From positions 1-64,000 of the forward strand of contig NZ_WNXX01000005.1 of NCBI RefSeq assembly GCF_009733795.1: DNA of 64,000 nucleotides, given 5' to 3'. This document shows positions 9,335 through 17,559 of the stretch, in pieces. Position 1 is the stretch's first letter; every line of letters starts with the position of its first letter. Below the pieces are notes generated by a model, which saw nothing but the letters and a program-made list of their open reading frames with translations, had not been told where the DNA came from and searched no databases. The stretch comes from Actinotalea caeni. GTDB taxonomy: Bacteria; Actinomycetota; Actinomycetes; Actinomycetales; Beutenbergiaceae. Both the position numbers and the translations under genes were made by a program.

Positions 9335-10570
9335 TCACGCGTGGCGGTCGGCGCGCCGGTGCAGCACCCACAGCCCGAGACCGAGCAGGGTCAGCAGCAG
9401 CGCCGTCGTCGCCACCTCCAGGAGGCTGCCGGCGACGAGCGGCACGATCGCGCCGGCGAGCACGGCGTTGAAGGCGAGCGAGGCGAACGTGCCCAGCGAG
9501 GCGGCCGCGCCGCGGTGGTGCGGGAAGCCGTCGAGGATCTCGAGCTGGATCGCGGGGAACGCCACGGCGATCGCGAGCGCGAGCAGCGCCGGCCCGATCA
9601 TCGCGAACGGCAGCCGGGGCGCTCCGGCCACGATCGCGACGTTGAGCACCGCCGCCAGCAGCCCGACCGCCAGCGCCAGGTCGACGAGGCGGGTGCGTGG
9701 GACCCGCTCGGCCAGCCGCCCCGACAGCCACGCACCGACCATCAGGCCACCGATGATCGGGACGAACAGCACCCAGAAGTCGCGCTCGCCGAGCCCGAAC
9801 AGGTCGACGACGATGATCGGGGCGCCCATGATGTAGACGAACTGCCCCGCCATCACGAACGCCGTGACGAGCGCGAGCCGCACCATCCGTGGGTGCCGCC
9901 CCACGAGCACCAGCGAGCGCACCACCGCACCGACCCGCAGCGGTGAGCGCTCCTGCGGCGGGTGGGTCTCGGGCAGCACGACCAGCACGGCCAGCGCCGC
10001 CAGCGCGCCGTAGCCGGCGACGGCCCAGAAGATGGTGCGCCAGTCCCCCACCTGCAGCAGCCAGCCACCGGCCACGGGCGCGATCGCCGGTGCGACGCTG
10101 AAGATCATCATGATCCGGCTCATCAGCCGGTGCGCCGCCGGTCCGGCGAACATGTCGCGCACGACGACGCGCGACACGATCGTCGCGGCCCCCGCGCAGG
10201 TGCCCTGCAGGGTGCGCATGACGAGCAGCACCGCGAGGTTCGGCGCGAGCGCGCAGCCGACCGAGGCCACGACGTACCCGACGAGGCCAGCGACCATCAC
10301 CGGCTTGCGCCCGAGGGCGTCCGAGATCGGGCCGTGGAAGACGCTCATGACGGCGAACGCCAGCATGTAGACGCTCGTCACCTGCTGCATCGCGGTCGCG
10401 TCGGCGCCGAGCTCGGCACCCATGCGCGCGAACGCGGGGAAGACCGTGTCGATCGTGAACGGGCCGAGCATGCTCAGCGCCGCGAGCACGACGGTCACGA
10501 CGGCGCCCGCGCCGCGGTCAGGGACGGCCGGGTCCCCTGGAGTCTCGACCGCCCCGCTCACCCGGGTCAC
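9335..10570 (-). CDS. Bcr/CflA-type drug:proton antiporter (MFS)
   Basis: A membrane exporter of about 411 residues with 12 predicted transmembrane segments and the DHA1 signature between helices 2 and 3 ([13 protein letters not shown]) plus the R-x-x-Q-G motif of helix 4 ([21 protein letters not shown]). These place it in the Bcr/CflA multidrug family. The drug is unknown. The start is uncertain: GTG at 10570 or GTG at 10561, neither with a good ribosome-binding site. The stop is 1 nt before an alternative ATG of the GH51 gene, so coupling is possible but biologically odd. Confidence 0.88.
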   Translation of the reverse strand: MTRVSGAVETPGDPAVPDRGAGAVVTVVLAALSMLGPFTIDTVFPAFARMGAELGADATAMQQVTSVYMLAFAVMSVFHGPISDALGRKPVMVAGLVGYVVASVGCALAPNLAVLLVMRTLQGTCAGAATIVSRVVVRDMFAGPAAHRLMSRIMMIFSVAPAIAPVAGGWLLQVGDWRTIFWAVAGYGALAALAVLVVLPETHPPQERSPLRVGAVVRSLVLVGRHPRMVRLALVTAFVMAGQFVYIMGAPIIVVDLFGLGERDFWVLFVPIIGGLMVGAWLSGRLAERVPRTRLVDLALAVGLLAAVLNVAIVAGAPRLPFAMIGPALLALAIAVAFPAIQLEILDGFPHHRGAAASLGTFASLAFNAVLAGAIVPLVAGSLLEVATTALLLTLLGLGLWVLHRRADRHA

Positions 10571-10637
10571 TCTAGGAGGCGCCACGAGGATGCCACGGCG
10601 TGCCCCCACCGTGCGCCCCTCTCGCGTGCCCTCCCGC

Positions 10638-10706
10638 CGAGATCGAGGTGTTGGGTCGAGATCGAGGAGTTGTTTCCTCGATCTCGACGCAGAACCTCGA
10701 TCTCGA
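10638..10706. repeat. Nested palindromic repeat (two direct plus two inverted copies of CGAGATCGAGG)
   Basis: Two copies of the 11-12-mer CGAGATCGAGG (10638-10648, 10656-10667) are followed by two inverted copies (10676-10687, 10695-10706). The inner pair forms a perfect 12-bp stem with an 8-nt loop; the outer pair can extend it into a cruciform. It lies directly after the phhA stop on the minus strand and probably terminates phhA, but its layered symmetry looks like a dispersed REP-type element. Confidence 0.75.
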
Positions 10707-10730
10707 CGGCGTCGGTCGGGCGGCGTCGGC

Positions 10731-11621
10731 TCAGGCGACCTTGGCGCCGGCGGCCAACCGGGCCGGCGTCTCGTCGGTGAACTCCGCGAAGAACCCGCCG
10801 ACGCGCTCGGTGAGCTCCGACATCCCGTCGCAGGCGAAGAGCACCGGCTGGTAGTGCGTGATGTCGTAGTCGAAGGTGCCCATCTCGTGGAAGTCCAGCG
10901 GGCGGATCTCGGCGCCGCGGAACTCCTCGATCTCGCCGTAGGAGGACAGCAGGCCGGCGCCGTAGCAGCGCAGCTCGCCGTGCTCGTGCATGACGCCGAA
11001 CTCGATCGTGAACCAGAAGACGTCGGCGACGAACTGCAGCCCCGCCTCGGTCTCGCACCGGCGGGCGGCCTCGCCCGCGAGGCGCTTGACCTCGGCGACC
11101 TCGGGCGAGGCGAGCAGGTTCCCGTGGCCCACGATCTCGTGGAGGATGTCCGGCTCCGGCGTGTACAGCGGTGTGGAGCCGTGCCGCAGGTACTGCGTGG
11201 AGTGGAACACGCGGTCGGCGAGCGAGCCGTAGAAGACGTCGAGCGGCACCAGCCCGGCGGCCGGGTGCAGCCGGAACCCGGTGAGCGACGAGAGCCGGTC
11301 GCTGACCTCCTGCAGCTGCGGGACGTGGTCCTCGGGCAGCGCGAGGGCCTCCTTGCCCTCGAGGAACGCGCGGATCGCGTACGTCTCGTGCTTGGCGCGC
11401 AGCTCGCGGCTGACGGTCGCCCAGATCGCGTGCTCCTCGTCGGTGTAGTCGACGGTCGGCAGCGGCTGCCCCGGCTCCCAGGACAGCGCCGCCTGCGCGA
11501 TCTCGTTGCGGCGGCGGCGGTAGTCGGGGTCGTTCGCGCCGGGGTGGTCGTCGGCGAGGTGGACCTGCGCGCCGTCGGGGCCGTCGGTGACAGGGGCGTA
11601 GAGCTGCGCTTCCTCGAACAT
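10731..11621 (-). CDS. phhA: Phenylalanine 4-monooxygenase
   Basis: Pterin- and iron-dependent hydroxylase converting phenylalanine to tyrosine, the first step of phenylalanine catabolism. The 296-residue protein shows the 2-His-1-Glu iron ligands: His161 and His166 in DILHEIVGHGNLL and Glu207 in WFTIEFGV. The spacing is the same as in the Chromobacterium enzyme. Residues 130-170 contain the DVFYGSLADRVFHSTQYLRHGS region typical of bacterial PAH. No pterin carbinolamine dehydratase gene is beside it. A divergent Lrp/AsnC regulator 61 bp away probably controls it. Confidence 0.94.
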   Translation of the reverse strand: MFEEAQLYAPVTDGPDGAQVHLADDHPGANDPDYRRRRNEIAQAALSWEPGQPLPTVDYTDEEHAIWATVSRELRAKHETYAIRAFLEGKEALALPEDHVPQLQEVSDRLSSLTGFRLHPAAGLVPLDVFYGSLADRVFHSTQYLRHGSTPLYTPEPDILHEIVGHGNLLASPEVAEVKRLAGEAARRCETEAGLQFVADVFWFTIEFGVMHEHGELRCYGAGLLSSYGEIEEFRGAEIRPLDFHEMGTFDYDITHYQPVLFACDGMSELTERVGGFFAEFTDETPARLAAGAKVA

Positions 11622-11648
11622 GCGGCATCTCTACGCGTGATCCAGGTC

Positions 11649-11665
11649 ACATGCAATGATCATGT
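11649..11665. promoter_or_regulatory. Candidate Lrp operator in the phhA / Lrp divergent promoter
   Basis: ACATG-N7-CATGT with an internal TGATCA, midway in the short gap between the divergent starts. It overlaps the two upstream candidate start codons (11656, 11662) of the Lrp gene, an argument for the start at 11683. Confidence 0.45.
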
Positions 11666-11682
11666 CGATAACCTCGACGTCG

Positions 11683-12174
11683 ATGGCAACGAAGCCCACA
11701 CTCGACGACCTCGATCGCAAGATCCTTGCGATCCTCCGCCGCGACGGCCGCCGGTCGTTCGCCGATGTCGCACGCGACCTGGACATCTCGATCGCCACCG
11801 TCAAGCGTCGCGTCGACCGGCTCGAGGACTCGGGCGTCGTGCAGGGCTACGCCGCCGTCATCGACACCACGCGGCTCGGCGCCGGGTTCGAGGCGATCGT
11901 CGAGGTCTACTGCGCCGAGAAGACGACACCACGCGACGTGCTGTCCACGATCAGCGGCCTCGAGGAGGTCGTGAGCGCGGTGACGGTCAGCGGCGAGCCG
12001 GACGCGGTGCTGCGCGTGCAGGTCCTCGACGTGCCGCACCTGGAGCGACTGATCGAGAGCCTGCGCCGCCGGCCGAGCATCGTCCGGACCCGCACGATGC
12101 TCGTCCTGTCGGTGCTCGCCGACCGGCCCTCGGGGCTGATCGGGACGAGCGGCGGCTCGGCTGCCTCCGTCTGA
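11683..12174 (+). CDS. Lrp/AsnC-family transcriptional regulator
   Basis: A 163-residue regulator with an N-terminal winged helix-turn-helix (LDDLDRKILAILRRDGRRSF, then FADVARDLDISIATVKRRV) and a C-terminal RAM/AsnC ligand-binding domain (about 75-150, ending in VRTRTMLVLS). It is transcribed divergently from phenylalanine hydroxylase, so an aromatic amino acid is the likely effector and phhA the likely target; both are inferred from position. Earlier ATGs at 11656 and 11662 exist, but the ATG at 11683 starts immediately before the domain and leaves the palindrome free. Confidence 0.88.
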   Translation: MATKPTLDDLDRKILAILRRDGRRSFADVARDLDISIATVKRRVDRLEDSGVVQGYAAVIDTTRLGAGFEAIVEVYCAEKTTPRDVLSTISGLEEVVSAVTVSGEPDAVLRVQVLDVPHLERLIESLRRRPSIVRTRTMLVLSVLADRPSGLIGTSGGSAASV

Positions 12175-12189
12175 GCGTCCGGTCGACGA

Positions 12190-13293
12190 CTAGGCCGGCC
12201 GCACCAGGTAGCCGTCGTCGTTCTTCTCGAGCGTGATCACGCCTGCCGTCTCCGCGGCCCGGCTGAACTGCAGGAACGAGCGGTAGCCGAACGTCTTCTC
12301 GGTGAAGTCGGGGTTGTCGCGGCGGATGTGGTCCTTCAGGCCGCTGAGCGGCACCGGCTGGCCCTTCCCCACCTCCTCGACGGCGGCACGCAGCAGCCCG
12401 AAGGCCTCCTCACGGCTGCCGCGCTCGCTCAGCCGCACCACGGGGTCGCCCTGGGCCGGACCGTCGCTGACGTCGAGCACGCCACGGTCGGCGAGGTGTC
12501 GGACGAGCTCGCCGAACGCGCGGAAGCCGTAGTCGGCCTCGTTGAAGGTCGAGTCCTTGCGCAGCAGCGTGCGCTTGAGCAGCGAGGCGGTGACGCCGGA
12601 GCCCGACGACTGCTCGAGCCCCGCCACCGTCTGGGCCACGAGCACGGCGATGTCGCCACGGGAGGTCGGTGCGCCGTCGTCGGTCTCGGGATCGGCGACC
12701 GGCTCGGCGGGCGACGGCGCGGACGGTGCGGCGGGCGCCGACGCCGCGGCGCCGCCGTCGGGAGCGGGCGACGAGGCGGCCTTGCCGCCCCGGCCACGCC
12801 GTCGCGGCGGCTCCTGGGACTCCAGCCCGGCGAGGTCGTCGTAGTAGAGGAACTCGTCGCACGCGGGCGGCAGCATCGCCGAGGTCGAGTGCCGCACCCC
12901 GACACCGATGACGCGCTTGTTGAGCTCGCGCAGCTTGTGCACGAGCGGGGTGAAGTCGCTGTCGCCGGTGCAGATCGCGAACGTCGAGACGTAGTCGCGC
13001 GAGAACGCCAGCTCGATCGCGTCGACGGCCATCTTGATGTCGGCGGCGTTCTTGCGCGAGGCGCCCATCCGCTGCGGCATCTCGATCAGCTCCACGTGGG
13101 CGCGGGTGAGCATGCGGCGGTCCTCGTCGAAGTAGGACCAGTCGGCGTAGGCGCGCCGCGCGACGACCCGACCGCGCTCGGCGAGCGCGTCGGCGATCGG
13201 CCGGAGGTCGAAGCTGGCCCCGAGATGGTCCCGCGCACCGAGCGCGAGGTTCTCGTAGTCGAGGAACAGGGCGATCCGGTCTTCGTCATCCAC
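12190..13293 (-). CDS. NYN-domain nuclease-like protein with two OST-HTH/LOTUS domains
   Basis: A 367-residue protein. Residues 5-150 form a NYN (PIN-like) domain with the acidic residues expected for a metal-dependent RNase: Asp12 in ALFLDYENLA, Asp in NAADIKMAVDAIEL and Asp in ICTGDSDFTPLV. A Pro/Ala-rich linker (about 160-210) leads to two LOTUS/OST-HTH RNA-binding modules (about 215-285 and 295-365; each has the F-GYRSF or YGFRAFGEL signature). The family is widespread in actinobacteria, and RNA cleavage or decay is the presumed role. The start is GTG at 13293. No operon partner is visible. Confidence 0.85.
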   Translation of the reverse strand: MDDEDRIALFLDYENLALGARDHLGASFDLRPIADALAERGRVVARRAYADWSYFDEDRRMLTRAHVELIEMPQRMGASRKNAADIKMAVDAIELAFSRDYVSTFAICTGDSDFTPLVHKLRELNKRVIGVGVRHSTSAMLPPACDEFLYYDDLAGLESQEPPRRRGRGGKAASSPAPDGGAAASAPAAPSAPSPAEPVADPETDDGAPTSRGDIAVLVAQTVAGLEQSSGSGVTASLLKRTLLRKDSTFNEADYGFRAFGELVRHLADRGVLDVSDGPAQGDPVVRLSERGSREEAFGLLRAAVEEVGKGQPVPLSGLKDHIRRDNPDFTEKTFGYRSFLQFSRAAETAGVITLEKNDDGYLVRPA

Positions 13294-13399
13294 GCCGCGA
13301 GCCTACGCGGGTCGAGCGGTCCGGGACGCCGCCGCGGCGTATCACCCCCGCGCGCCGTCGGCTCCTGACACCTGACGGTGCACGAGCGGGAGGTTCGAG

Positions 13400-13561
13400 A
13401 TGACGACACCGGCAGGCGACCTCGCCGACACGCAGGCGGCGACGAGCGAGGTCAGGTGGGACGACGTCGTGACCGAGGTGGTCGCGACGCCGTTCGAGGA
13501 GATCCCGGGATCACCGCCGGTAATCCCGGCGGACGACACCTTCGAGGAGCTGGGCACATGA
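13400..13561 (+). CDS. Small acidic protein (53 aa) coupled to the endolysin-like gene
   Basis: A short ORF with ATG at 13400, a good ribosome-binding site (GGGAGG, 13388-13393) and a stop overlapping the next ATG (ATGA at 13558-13561). It encodes an acidic, proline-containing peptide that begins MTTPAGDLADTQ and ends PADDTFEELGT; no membrane segment or known domain is visible. The tight coupling and ribosome-binding site argue that it is translated. Function unknown; it could be a chaperone, inhibitor or leader for the following cell-wall enzyme. Confidence 0.55.
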   Translation: MTTPAGDLADTQAATSEVRWDDVVTEVVATPFEEIPGSPPVIPADDTFEELGT

Positions 13562-14322
13562 GCATCGCGAGCGTCGAGCAGCGCATCGGGTTCGCGTCGG
13601 GCAAGGTCGGCGCCGGCCGGGAGTTCACCGGGCGCTGCGAGGCGTTCGTGCGGTCGTGCTTCGGCTTCCCGGCCAGGTACGCCTCCGCGCGGCTGGCGTT
13701 CGAGGCGACGACCCGGCGCCACCCCGAGATGGCGGCACCCGCCGGCGTGCCGGTGTTCTGGGACATCCTGGCCGGGCCCAACGTCAACGCCGACCACATC
13801 GCGCTGAGCGTGGGCGGCGGGTTCTGCATCAGCACCTCCGCCGGGCGGAACCGCACGGTGGCGAAGGTGTCCATCGACGACCTCACGCGGCGCTGGGGGA
13901 TGCGCTACCGGGGCTGGTCGGAGGACTACCACGGGGTGGTGGTGCACGCCGGGTCGCATGGCATGGCGAGCGCGGAGGAGCAGGTCGTCACGATGTCGCC
14001 GGACGCGCGGCCGATGCGCGACCTGCCGGTCGCAGGCAACCACACGCCGTCCTCGCTGCGCGCGTGGCGCACGCTGATGGCGAGCATCGGGTTCACCGAC
14101 GACGACCTCGACCTCGCGATGCAGCGCTGGTTGCGCAGGCGGGGCTTCTACGCCGAGCACCTCCTGCTCGACGGCGACTTCGCGGTCGAGTCGGTGAAGG
14201 CGCTGCAGCAGTTCCTGGCCGGCAAGGGGCTGTACCCGTTCGGGATCGACGGCGACCGCGGCCCCGACACCGTGCAGGGCGAGATCCGCTACCTCAACCA
14301 GCAGCGTCGCTTCCTGGTGTGA
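13558..14322 (+). CDS. Putative phage-type endolysin: NlpC/CHAP-like cysteine peptidase with C-terminal peptidoglycan-binding domain
   Basis: A 254-residue protein with no signal peptide. Residues 1-140 contain a Cys in FTGRCEAFV and a His in NADHIALSVGGG, the order of a papain-like CHAP/NlpC peptidase. The WDILAGPN and GWSEDYHGVVVH stretches resemble endolysins of Micrococcales phages. The C-terminal 75 residues (VESVKALQQFLAGKGLYPFG, DGDRGPDTVQGEI) are a peptidoglycan-binding-1 repeat. The gene ends 8 bp from the 3' end of a tRNA gene, the usual edge of integrated elements, so it may be a prophage remnant or domesticated lysin. The catalytic assignment is from motif order only. Confidence 0.65.
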   Translation: MSIASVEQRIGFASGKVGAGREFTGRCEAFVRSCFGFPARYASARLAFEATTRRHPEMAAPAGVPVFWDILAGPNVNADHIALSVGGGFCISTSAGRNRTVAKVSIDDLTRRWGMRYRGWSEDYHGVVVHAGSHGMASAEEQVVTMSPDARPMRDLPVAGNHTPSSLRAWRTLMASIGFTDDDLDLAMQRWLRRRGFYAEHLLLDGDFAVESVKALQQFLAGKGLYPFGIDGDRGPDTVQGEIRYLNQQRRFLV

Positions 14323-14330
14323 ACCGTGGG

Positions 14331-14407
14331 TGGTGCCCCAGGTGGGGCTTGAACCCACGACCGACGGATTATGAGTCCGCTGCTCTGACCGGCTGAGCTA
14401 CTGGGGC
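14331..14407 (-). tRNA. tRNA with CAT anticodon (elongator Met or Ile2)
   Basis: Reading leftward from 14407 the acceptor stem GCCCCAG pairs perfectly with CTGGGGC. The D-arm (GCTC/GAGC), the anticodon stem with loop CTCATAA (anticodon CAT) and the T-arm GTGGG-TTCAAGC-CCCAC are all intact. The 3' CCA is encoded at 14333-14331. Whether it is elongator methionine or lysidine-modified isoleucine tRNA cannot be settled by eye; the D-loop does not look like an initiator. Confidence 0.95.
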
Positions 14408-14497
14408 CGACGGCCTCCCACCCTAGTGCGGCTGCCGTCGCCCCTGAGCGGCCCGCGCCGGGCAGGTGCCGGCGTCGCGATGTGATGCACTGGAGCC

Positions 14498-14983
14498 GTG
14501 GAGAAGCGCAGCAAGCCGCCGGCCTGGGTGGGCCGGTCCGTCCCCGGCAAGGTCATGGTCGCGGAGGCGCTCGACGACGGCCGCTGGCTCGTGCTGACGC
14601 GCGACGAGGTCGCGCTCGTGGCCGAGTCCGGGCTCCAGTGGCGCCGGCCATGGTTCGAGGTGGAGCGCGGCGAGTGGGACGGCGAGAGCCACACTCTCAC
14701 CGTGCACTGGGTCGGCGACGCGACCCCGGTGCCGCTGACGACGCGGAGTGAGTCGCCGAAGACCCTCCCGCTGGCGTTCCGGGAACGGGTCGACGCCAGC
14801 GTCGTGCACGTCGAGACCGAGCGCGCGCGTGGCGGCGGCAGCCTGCGCGGCGCGGTGCGCCGTCGGCCCGACGGGAGCCTGCTGGTGCAGGTGCTGGGTG
14901 TCGGCCGCCTCCGCCCCGGCCCCGAGCTGGAGACGCAGGTCGACGCGCTCGAGGCGCGGCTGCGCGACGCCGTCGGCCTGTGA
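14498..14983 (+). CDS. Conserved hypothetical protein
   Basis: A 161-residue soluble protein with GTG start at 14498. The first half reads as alternating strands (WVGRSVPGKVMVAEAL, DGRWLVLTRDEVALVAE, then WRRPWFEVERGEWDGE); the second half is rich in Arg (AVRRRPDGSLLVQVLG). It resembles a short beta-barrel/PH-like conserved protein found between tRNA genes in Micrococcales, but I do not recognise a named domain. No membrane segment, cysteine cluster or catalytic motif is visible. It is isolated between two tRNA genes. Confidence 0.7.
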   Translation: MEKRSKPPAWVGRSVPGKVMVAEALDDGRWLVLTRDEVALVAESGLQWRRPWFEVERGEWDGESHTLTVHWVGDATPVPLTTRSESPKTLPLAFRERVDASVVHVETERARGGGSLRGAVRRRPDGSLLVQVLGVGRLRPGPELETQVDALEARLRDAVGL

Positions 14984-15061
14984 GCCGCCGGCGGGTGTGA
15001 CGAGCGCCGCAAGCGCGTGTGTCGGGGCACCCCCGCGAGACCGCTATGATCGTCCGGGCGA

Positions 15062-15134
15062 TCCCCCGTAGCTCAATTGGCAGAGCGTCCGACTGTTAAT
15101 CGGCAGGTTACTGGTTCGAGTCCAGTCGGGGGAG
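15062..15134 (+). tRNA. tRNA-Asn (GTT)
   Basis: A complete 73-nt cloverleaf: acceptor TCCCCCG pairs with CGGGGGA, D-arm GCTC/GAGC, anticodon loop CTGTTAA giving GTT, and T-arm CTGG-TTCGAGT-CCAG. The CCA end is not encoded. It is not visibly disrupted, and no repeat of its 3' end is seen nearby. Confidence 0.96.
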
Positions 15135-15193
15135 CTTCACCAGCGGGACGACGACGGCGTCACTCCCCCGCAGCCCCATCGCCCGCCCGCCGC

Positions 15194-15460
15194 TCACCGG
15201 CGCGTGATCGCGCCCGCCCACACCCACGCCACGCCCTCGCGGCCGTGCTCGTCGCGGTAGCGGACGTGACCGGCCGTCGGGGTGTAGGCGGTGGCGACGG
15301 CCTCCAGCCGCGCCCAGCCGAACCGCGCCCGCGGCACCCACACCAGCACGGGGACCGGCGGGTCGAGCGGCCGCACCGGCTGGCCGACCGCCGCCGGCGG
15401 CAACGACAAGGCACCCTCGTGCAGCGGCACCCGGTCCGGGTGGCGTCCCTCTCCTGTCAC
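15194..15460 (-). CDS. Small hypothetical protein downstream of a LexA-like box
   Basis: An 88-residue ORF with GTG start at 15460. It is rich in Pro, Val and Trp (PLDPPVPVLVWVPRARFGWA, then HGREGVAWVWAG) and looks like a compact beta-rich domain of about 55 residues after a flexible start. No family is recognised. A near-perfect SOS box lies 9 bp upstream of the start. The true start could be a later GTG. If SOS control is real, the protein could belong to the DNA-damage response, which fits its position just downstream of dnaG on the same strand. Confidence 0.55.
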   Translation of the reverse strand: MTGEGRHPDRVPLHEGALSLPPAAVGQPVRPLDPPVPVLVWVPRARFGWARLEAVATAYTPTAGHVRYRDEHGREGVAWVWAGAITRR

Positions 15461-15468
15461 ACGACCAT

Positions 15469-15484
15469 TCGAACAGGTGTGCGA
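15469..15484 (-). promoter_or_regulatory. LexA (SOS) box-like site
   Basis: TCGAACAGGTGTGCGA matches the actinobacterial LexA consensus TCGAAC-N4-GTTCGA at 11 of 12 fixed positions. It lies immediately upstream of the small leftward gene starting at 15460 and 110 bp after the dnaG stop. Confidence 0.55.
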
Positions 15485-15594
15485 GTGATGTGTGCGGGAT
15501 CGGCACGCCGTGGGCGCACGCTGTTGCACGGGCTCTGCGGTCCCGCGGGTCTCGGCCACCACCACACGACCCCGAGGTCGCCGCGCTCCCGGCG

Positions 15595-17550
15595 CTACTC
15601 CCCCTGCAGCGCCCTGCGGCGCTGCTCGAGCGCGATCAGCTCGGCGAACGTGGTCTGGTAGCTCGGGTCGTCGGGCTCGGTGCGCTGCAGGCGGGCCTTC
15701 ATCTCGCCGATCTGGCGGTTGAGCCCCAGCCGCACGAGCGCGAGCAGCACGCCGCGCGCCCACGGCCCGATCGCCTCCGGGCGATCCTCCGGCAGCGGCG
15801 CCACCGCGAGCTCGGTCACCATCCCCGCGACCGGCCCGGCCGACTCGCGCACCGACTCCGCCCACTGCGCCACCGCCTGGGCGGGCGCTGACGTCCCGGC
15901 TCCGCGCGCCGTCAGCTCCTCGACGAGCGCGCCGTAGGCGGCGACCCCGCCCGCGGCGCGGATGGCGTCGTGGACGGCGCGGTGGGCGGGCACGGCGAAG
16001 GTGTCGGCACCGAGGTCGTCGAAGCCGGCGGCCAGCGCGTGCTGCGGCAGCTGCAGCACCGCGACCAGCACCTCGCGCTCCAGGCGCACGACCGGGTCGT
16101 CCGACCGCGGGCGCTGCTGCTGCGGCGGGGGCGCCGGTTCACCGCGGTCCTCCGGACCGGTGCGTCGCTCCTGGGGCCGGCCGTCCTCGCGCCCGGCGCG
16201 CTGCACCGCCTGCCGCACCGACACCTCGTCCATGCCGAGCCAGCCGGCGAGCTCGCGCGCGTACTCGCCGCGCAGCGCGTGGTCGCGGATCCGGGCCACC
16301 ACCGGCGCGGCCGTGCGCAGGCCCGCCACGCGCCCCTCGGCGGTGCCGAGATCCACCTGCCGCAGCACCGAGCGGATCGCGAACTCGAACAGCGGCTCGC
16401 GCGCCGCGACGAGCTCGCGCACCGCGGCGTCGCCGCGCTGCTGCCGCAGGTCGCAGGGGTCCATCCCGCTCGGCTCCACCGCCACGAACGTCTGCGAGGC
16501 GAACCGCTGGTCCTCGTTGAAGGCCCGCAGCGCGGCCTTCTGGCCCGCCTCGTCGCCGTCGAACGTGAAGATCACCTCGCCGCCGACCGCCGCGCCGCTG
16601 GAGAGCATGACGCCCGAGGCGCCGCCGACGCCGTCGCCCAGCAGCCGCCGCACCACCCGCACGTGCTCCGCACCGAACGCGGTGCCGCACGTCGCGATCG
16701 CCGTCGGCACACCGGCGAGGTGCATCGCCATGACGTCGGTGTAGCCCTCGACGACGACGACCTGCTTGCGGCGTGCGATCTCGCGCTTCGCGAGGTCGAT
16801 GCCGTAGAGCACCTGCGCCTTGCGGTAGAGCGGGGTCTCCGGGGTGTTGAGGTACTTCGGCCCCTGGTCCTCCTCGTACAGGCGGCGGGCCCCGAAGCCG
16901 ACGACGTCGCCCGTGGTGTCCCGGATCGGCCACACGAGCCGGCCGCGGAACCGGTCGTAGGCGCCGCGGTTGCCCTTCGACGCCAGGCCCGACGTGACCA
17001 GCTCGGCCTCGGTGAACCCGCGGCCGCGCAGGTGCCGGCTCAGCGACTCCCAGCCCTTGGGCGCGTACCCGACGCCGAACGGCTCGGTCGCGGCGCGGTC
17101 GAAGCCGCGCTCCGCGAGGAACTCGCGCGCCACGCTCGCCTCGGGCGACTCCAGCTGCTCGACGTAGAACTCGGCCGCCACCCGGTGCGCCTCGAGCAGC
17201 CGCTGCCGCCGCCCGGGCTCCATGCCGGGCCGCGCGCTGCCGCCGTCCTCGTAGCGCAGCTGCACGCCCACCCGGCCGGCGAGGTGCTCGACCGCCTCGG
17301 TGAAGGAGAGGTGGTCGATCTTCTGGACGAAGGAGATGACGTCGCCGCCCTCGCCGCAGCCGAAGCAGTGCCACAGCCCCACCTGCGGCCGCACGTGGAA
17401 GCTCGGGGTGCGCTCGTCGTGGAAGGGGCACAGGCCCTTCATCGAGCCGACGCCCGCCGCCTTGAGGGTGACGTGGGCGCCGACGATCTCCTCGATCCGC
17501 GCCCGTTCCCGGACCGCCGCGATGTCGTCGCTGCGGATCCGGCCTGCCAT
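15595..17550 (-). CDS. dnaG: DNA primase
   Basis: Synthesises RNA primers at the replication fork. The 651-residue protein has the N-terminal CHC2 zinc finger (Cys41, His44, Cys62, Cys65 in CPFH...CFGC). The TOPRIM core follows (VVVVEGYTDVMAMH, about 265-280, and FTFDGDEAGQKAAL, about 325-338), then a C-terminal DnaB-binding helical domain. A short Gly/Ser-rich insertion (GVGGASGVMLSSGAAVGG) lies between the two TOPRIM acidic motifs. ATG at 17550. It is followed on the same strand by the SOS-box gene and preceded by an MFS transporter 9 bp away. Confidence 0.96.
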   Translation of the reverse strand: MAGRIRSDDIAAVRERARIEEIVGAHVTLKAAGVGSMKGLCPFHDERTPSFHVRPQVGLWHCFGCGEGGDVISFVQKIDHLSFTEAVEHLAGRVGVQLRYEDGGSARPGMEPGRRQRLLEAHRVAAEFYVEQLESPEASVAREFLAERGFDRAATEPFGVGYAPKGWESLSRHLRGRGFTEAELVTSGLASKGNRGAYDRFRGRLVWPIRDTTGDVVGFGARRLYEEDQGPKYLNTPETPLYRKAQVLYGIDLAKREIARRKQVVVVEGYTDVMAMHLAGVPTAIATCGTAFGAEHVRVVRRLLGDGVGGASGVMLSSGAAVGGEVIFTFDGDEAGQKAALRAFNEDQRFASQTFVAVEPSGMDPCDLRQQRGDAAVRELVAAREPLFEFAIRSVLRQVDLGTAEGRVAGLRTAAPVVARIRDHALRGEYARELAGWLGMDEVSVRQAVQRAGREDGRPQERRTGPEDRGEPAPPPQQQRPRSDDPVVRLEREVLVAVLQLPQHALAAGFDDLGADTFAVPAHRAVHDAIRAAGGVAAYGALVEELTARGAGTSAPAQAVAQWAESVRESAGPVAGMVTELAVAPLPEDRPEAIGPWARGVLLALVRLGLNRQIGEMKARLQRTEPDDPSYQTTFAELIALEQRRRALQGE

Positions 17551-17559
17551 GGCGCGAGT

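Noticed and set aside
14331-14407. Initiator tRNA-fMet
   Set aside because: The acceptor has a paired G1-C72, and the anticodon stem lacks the three G-C pairs next to the loop.
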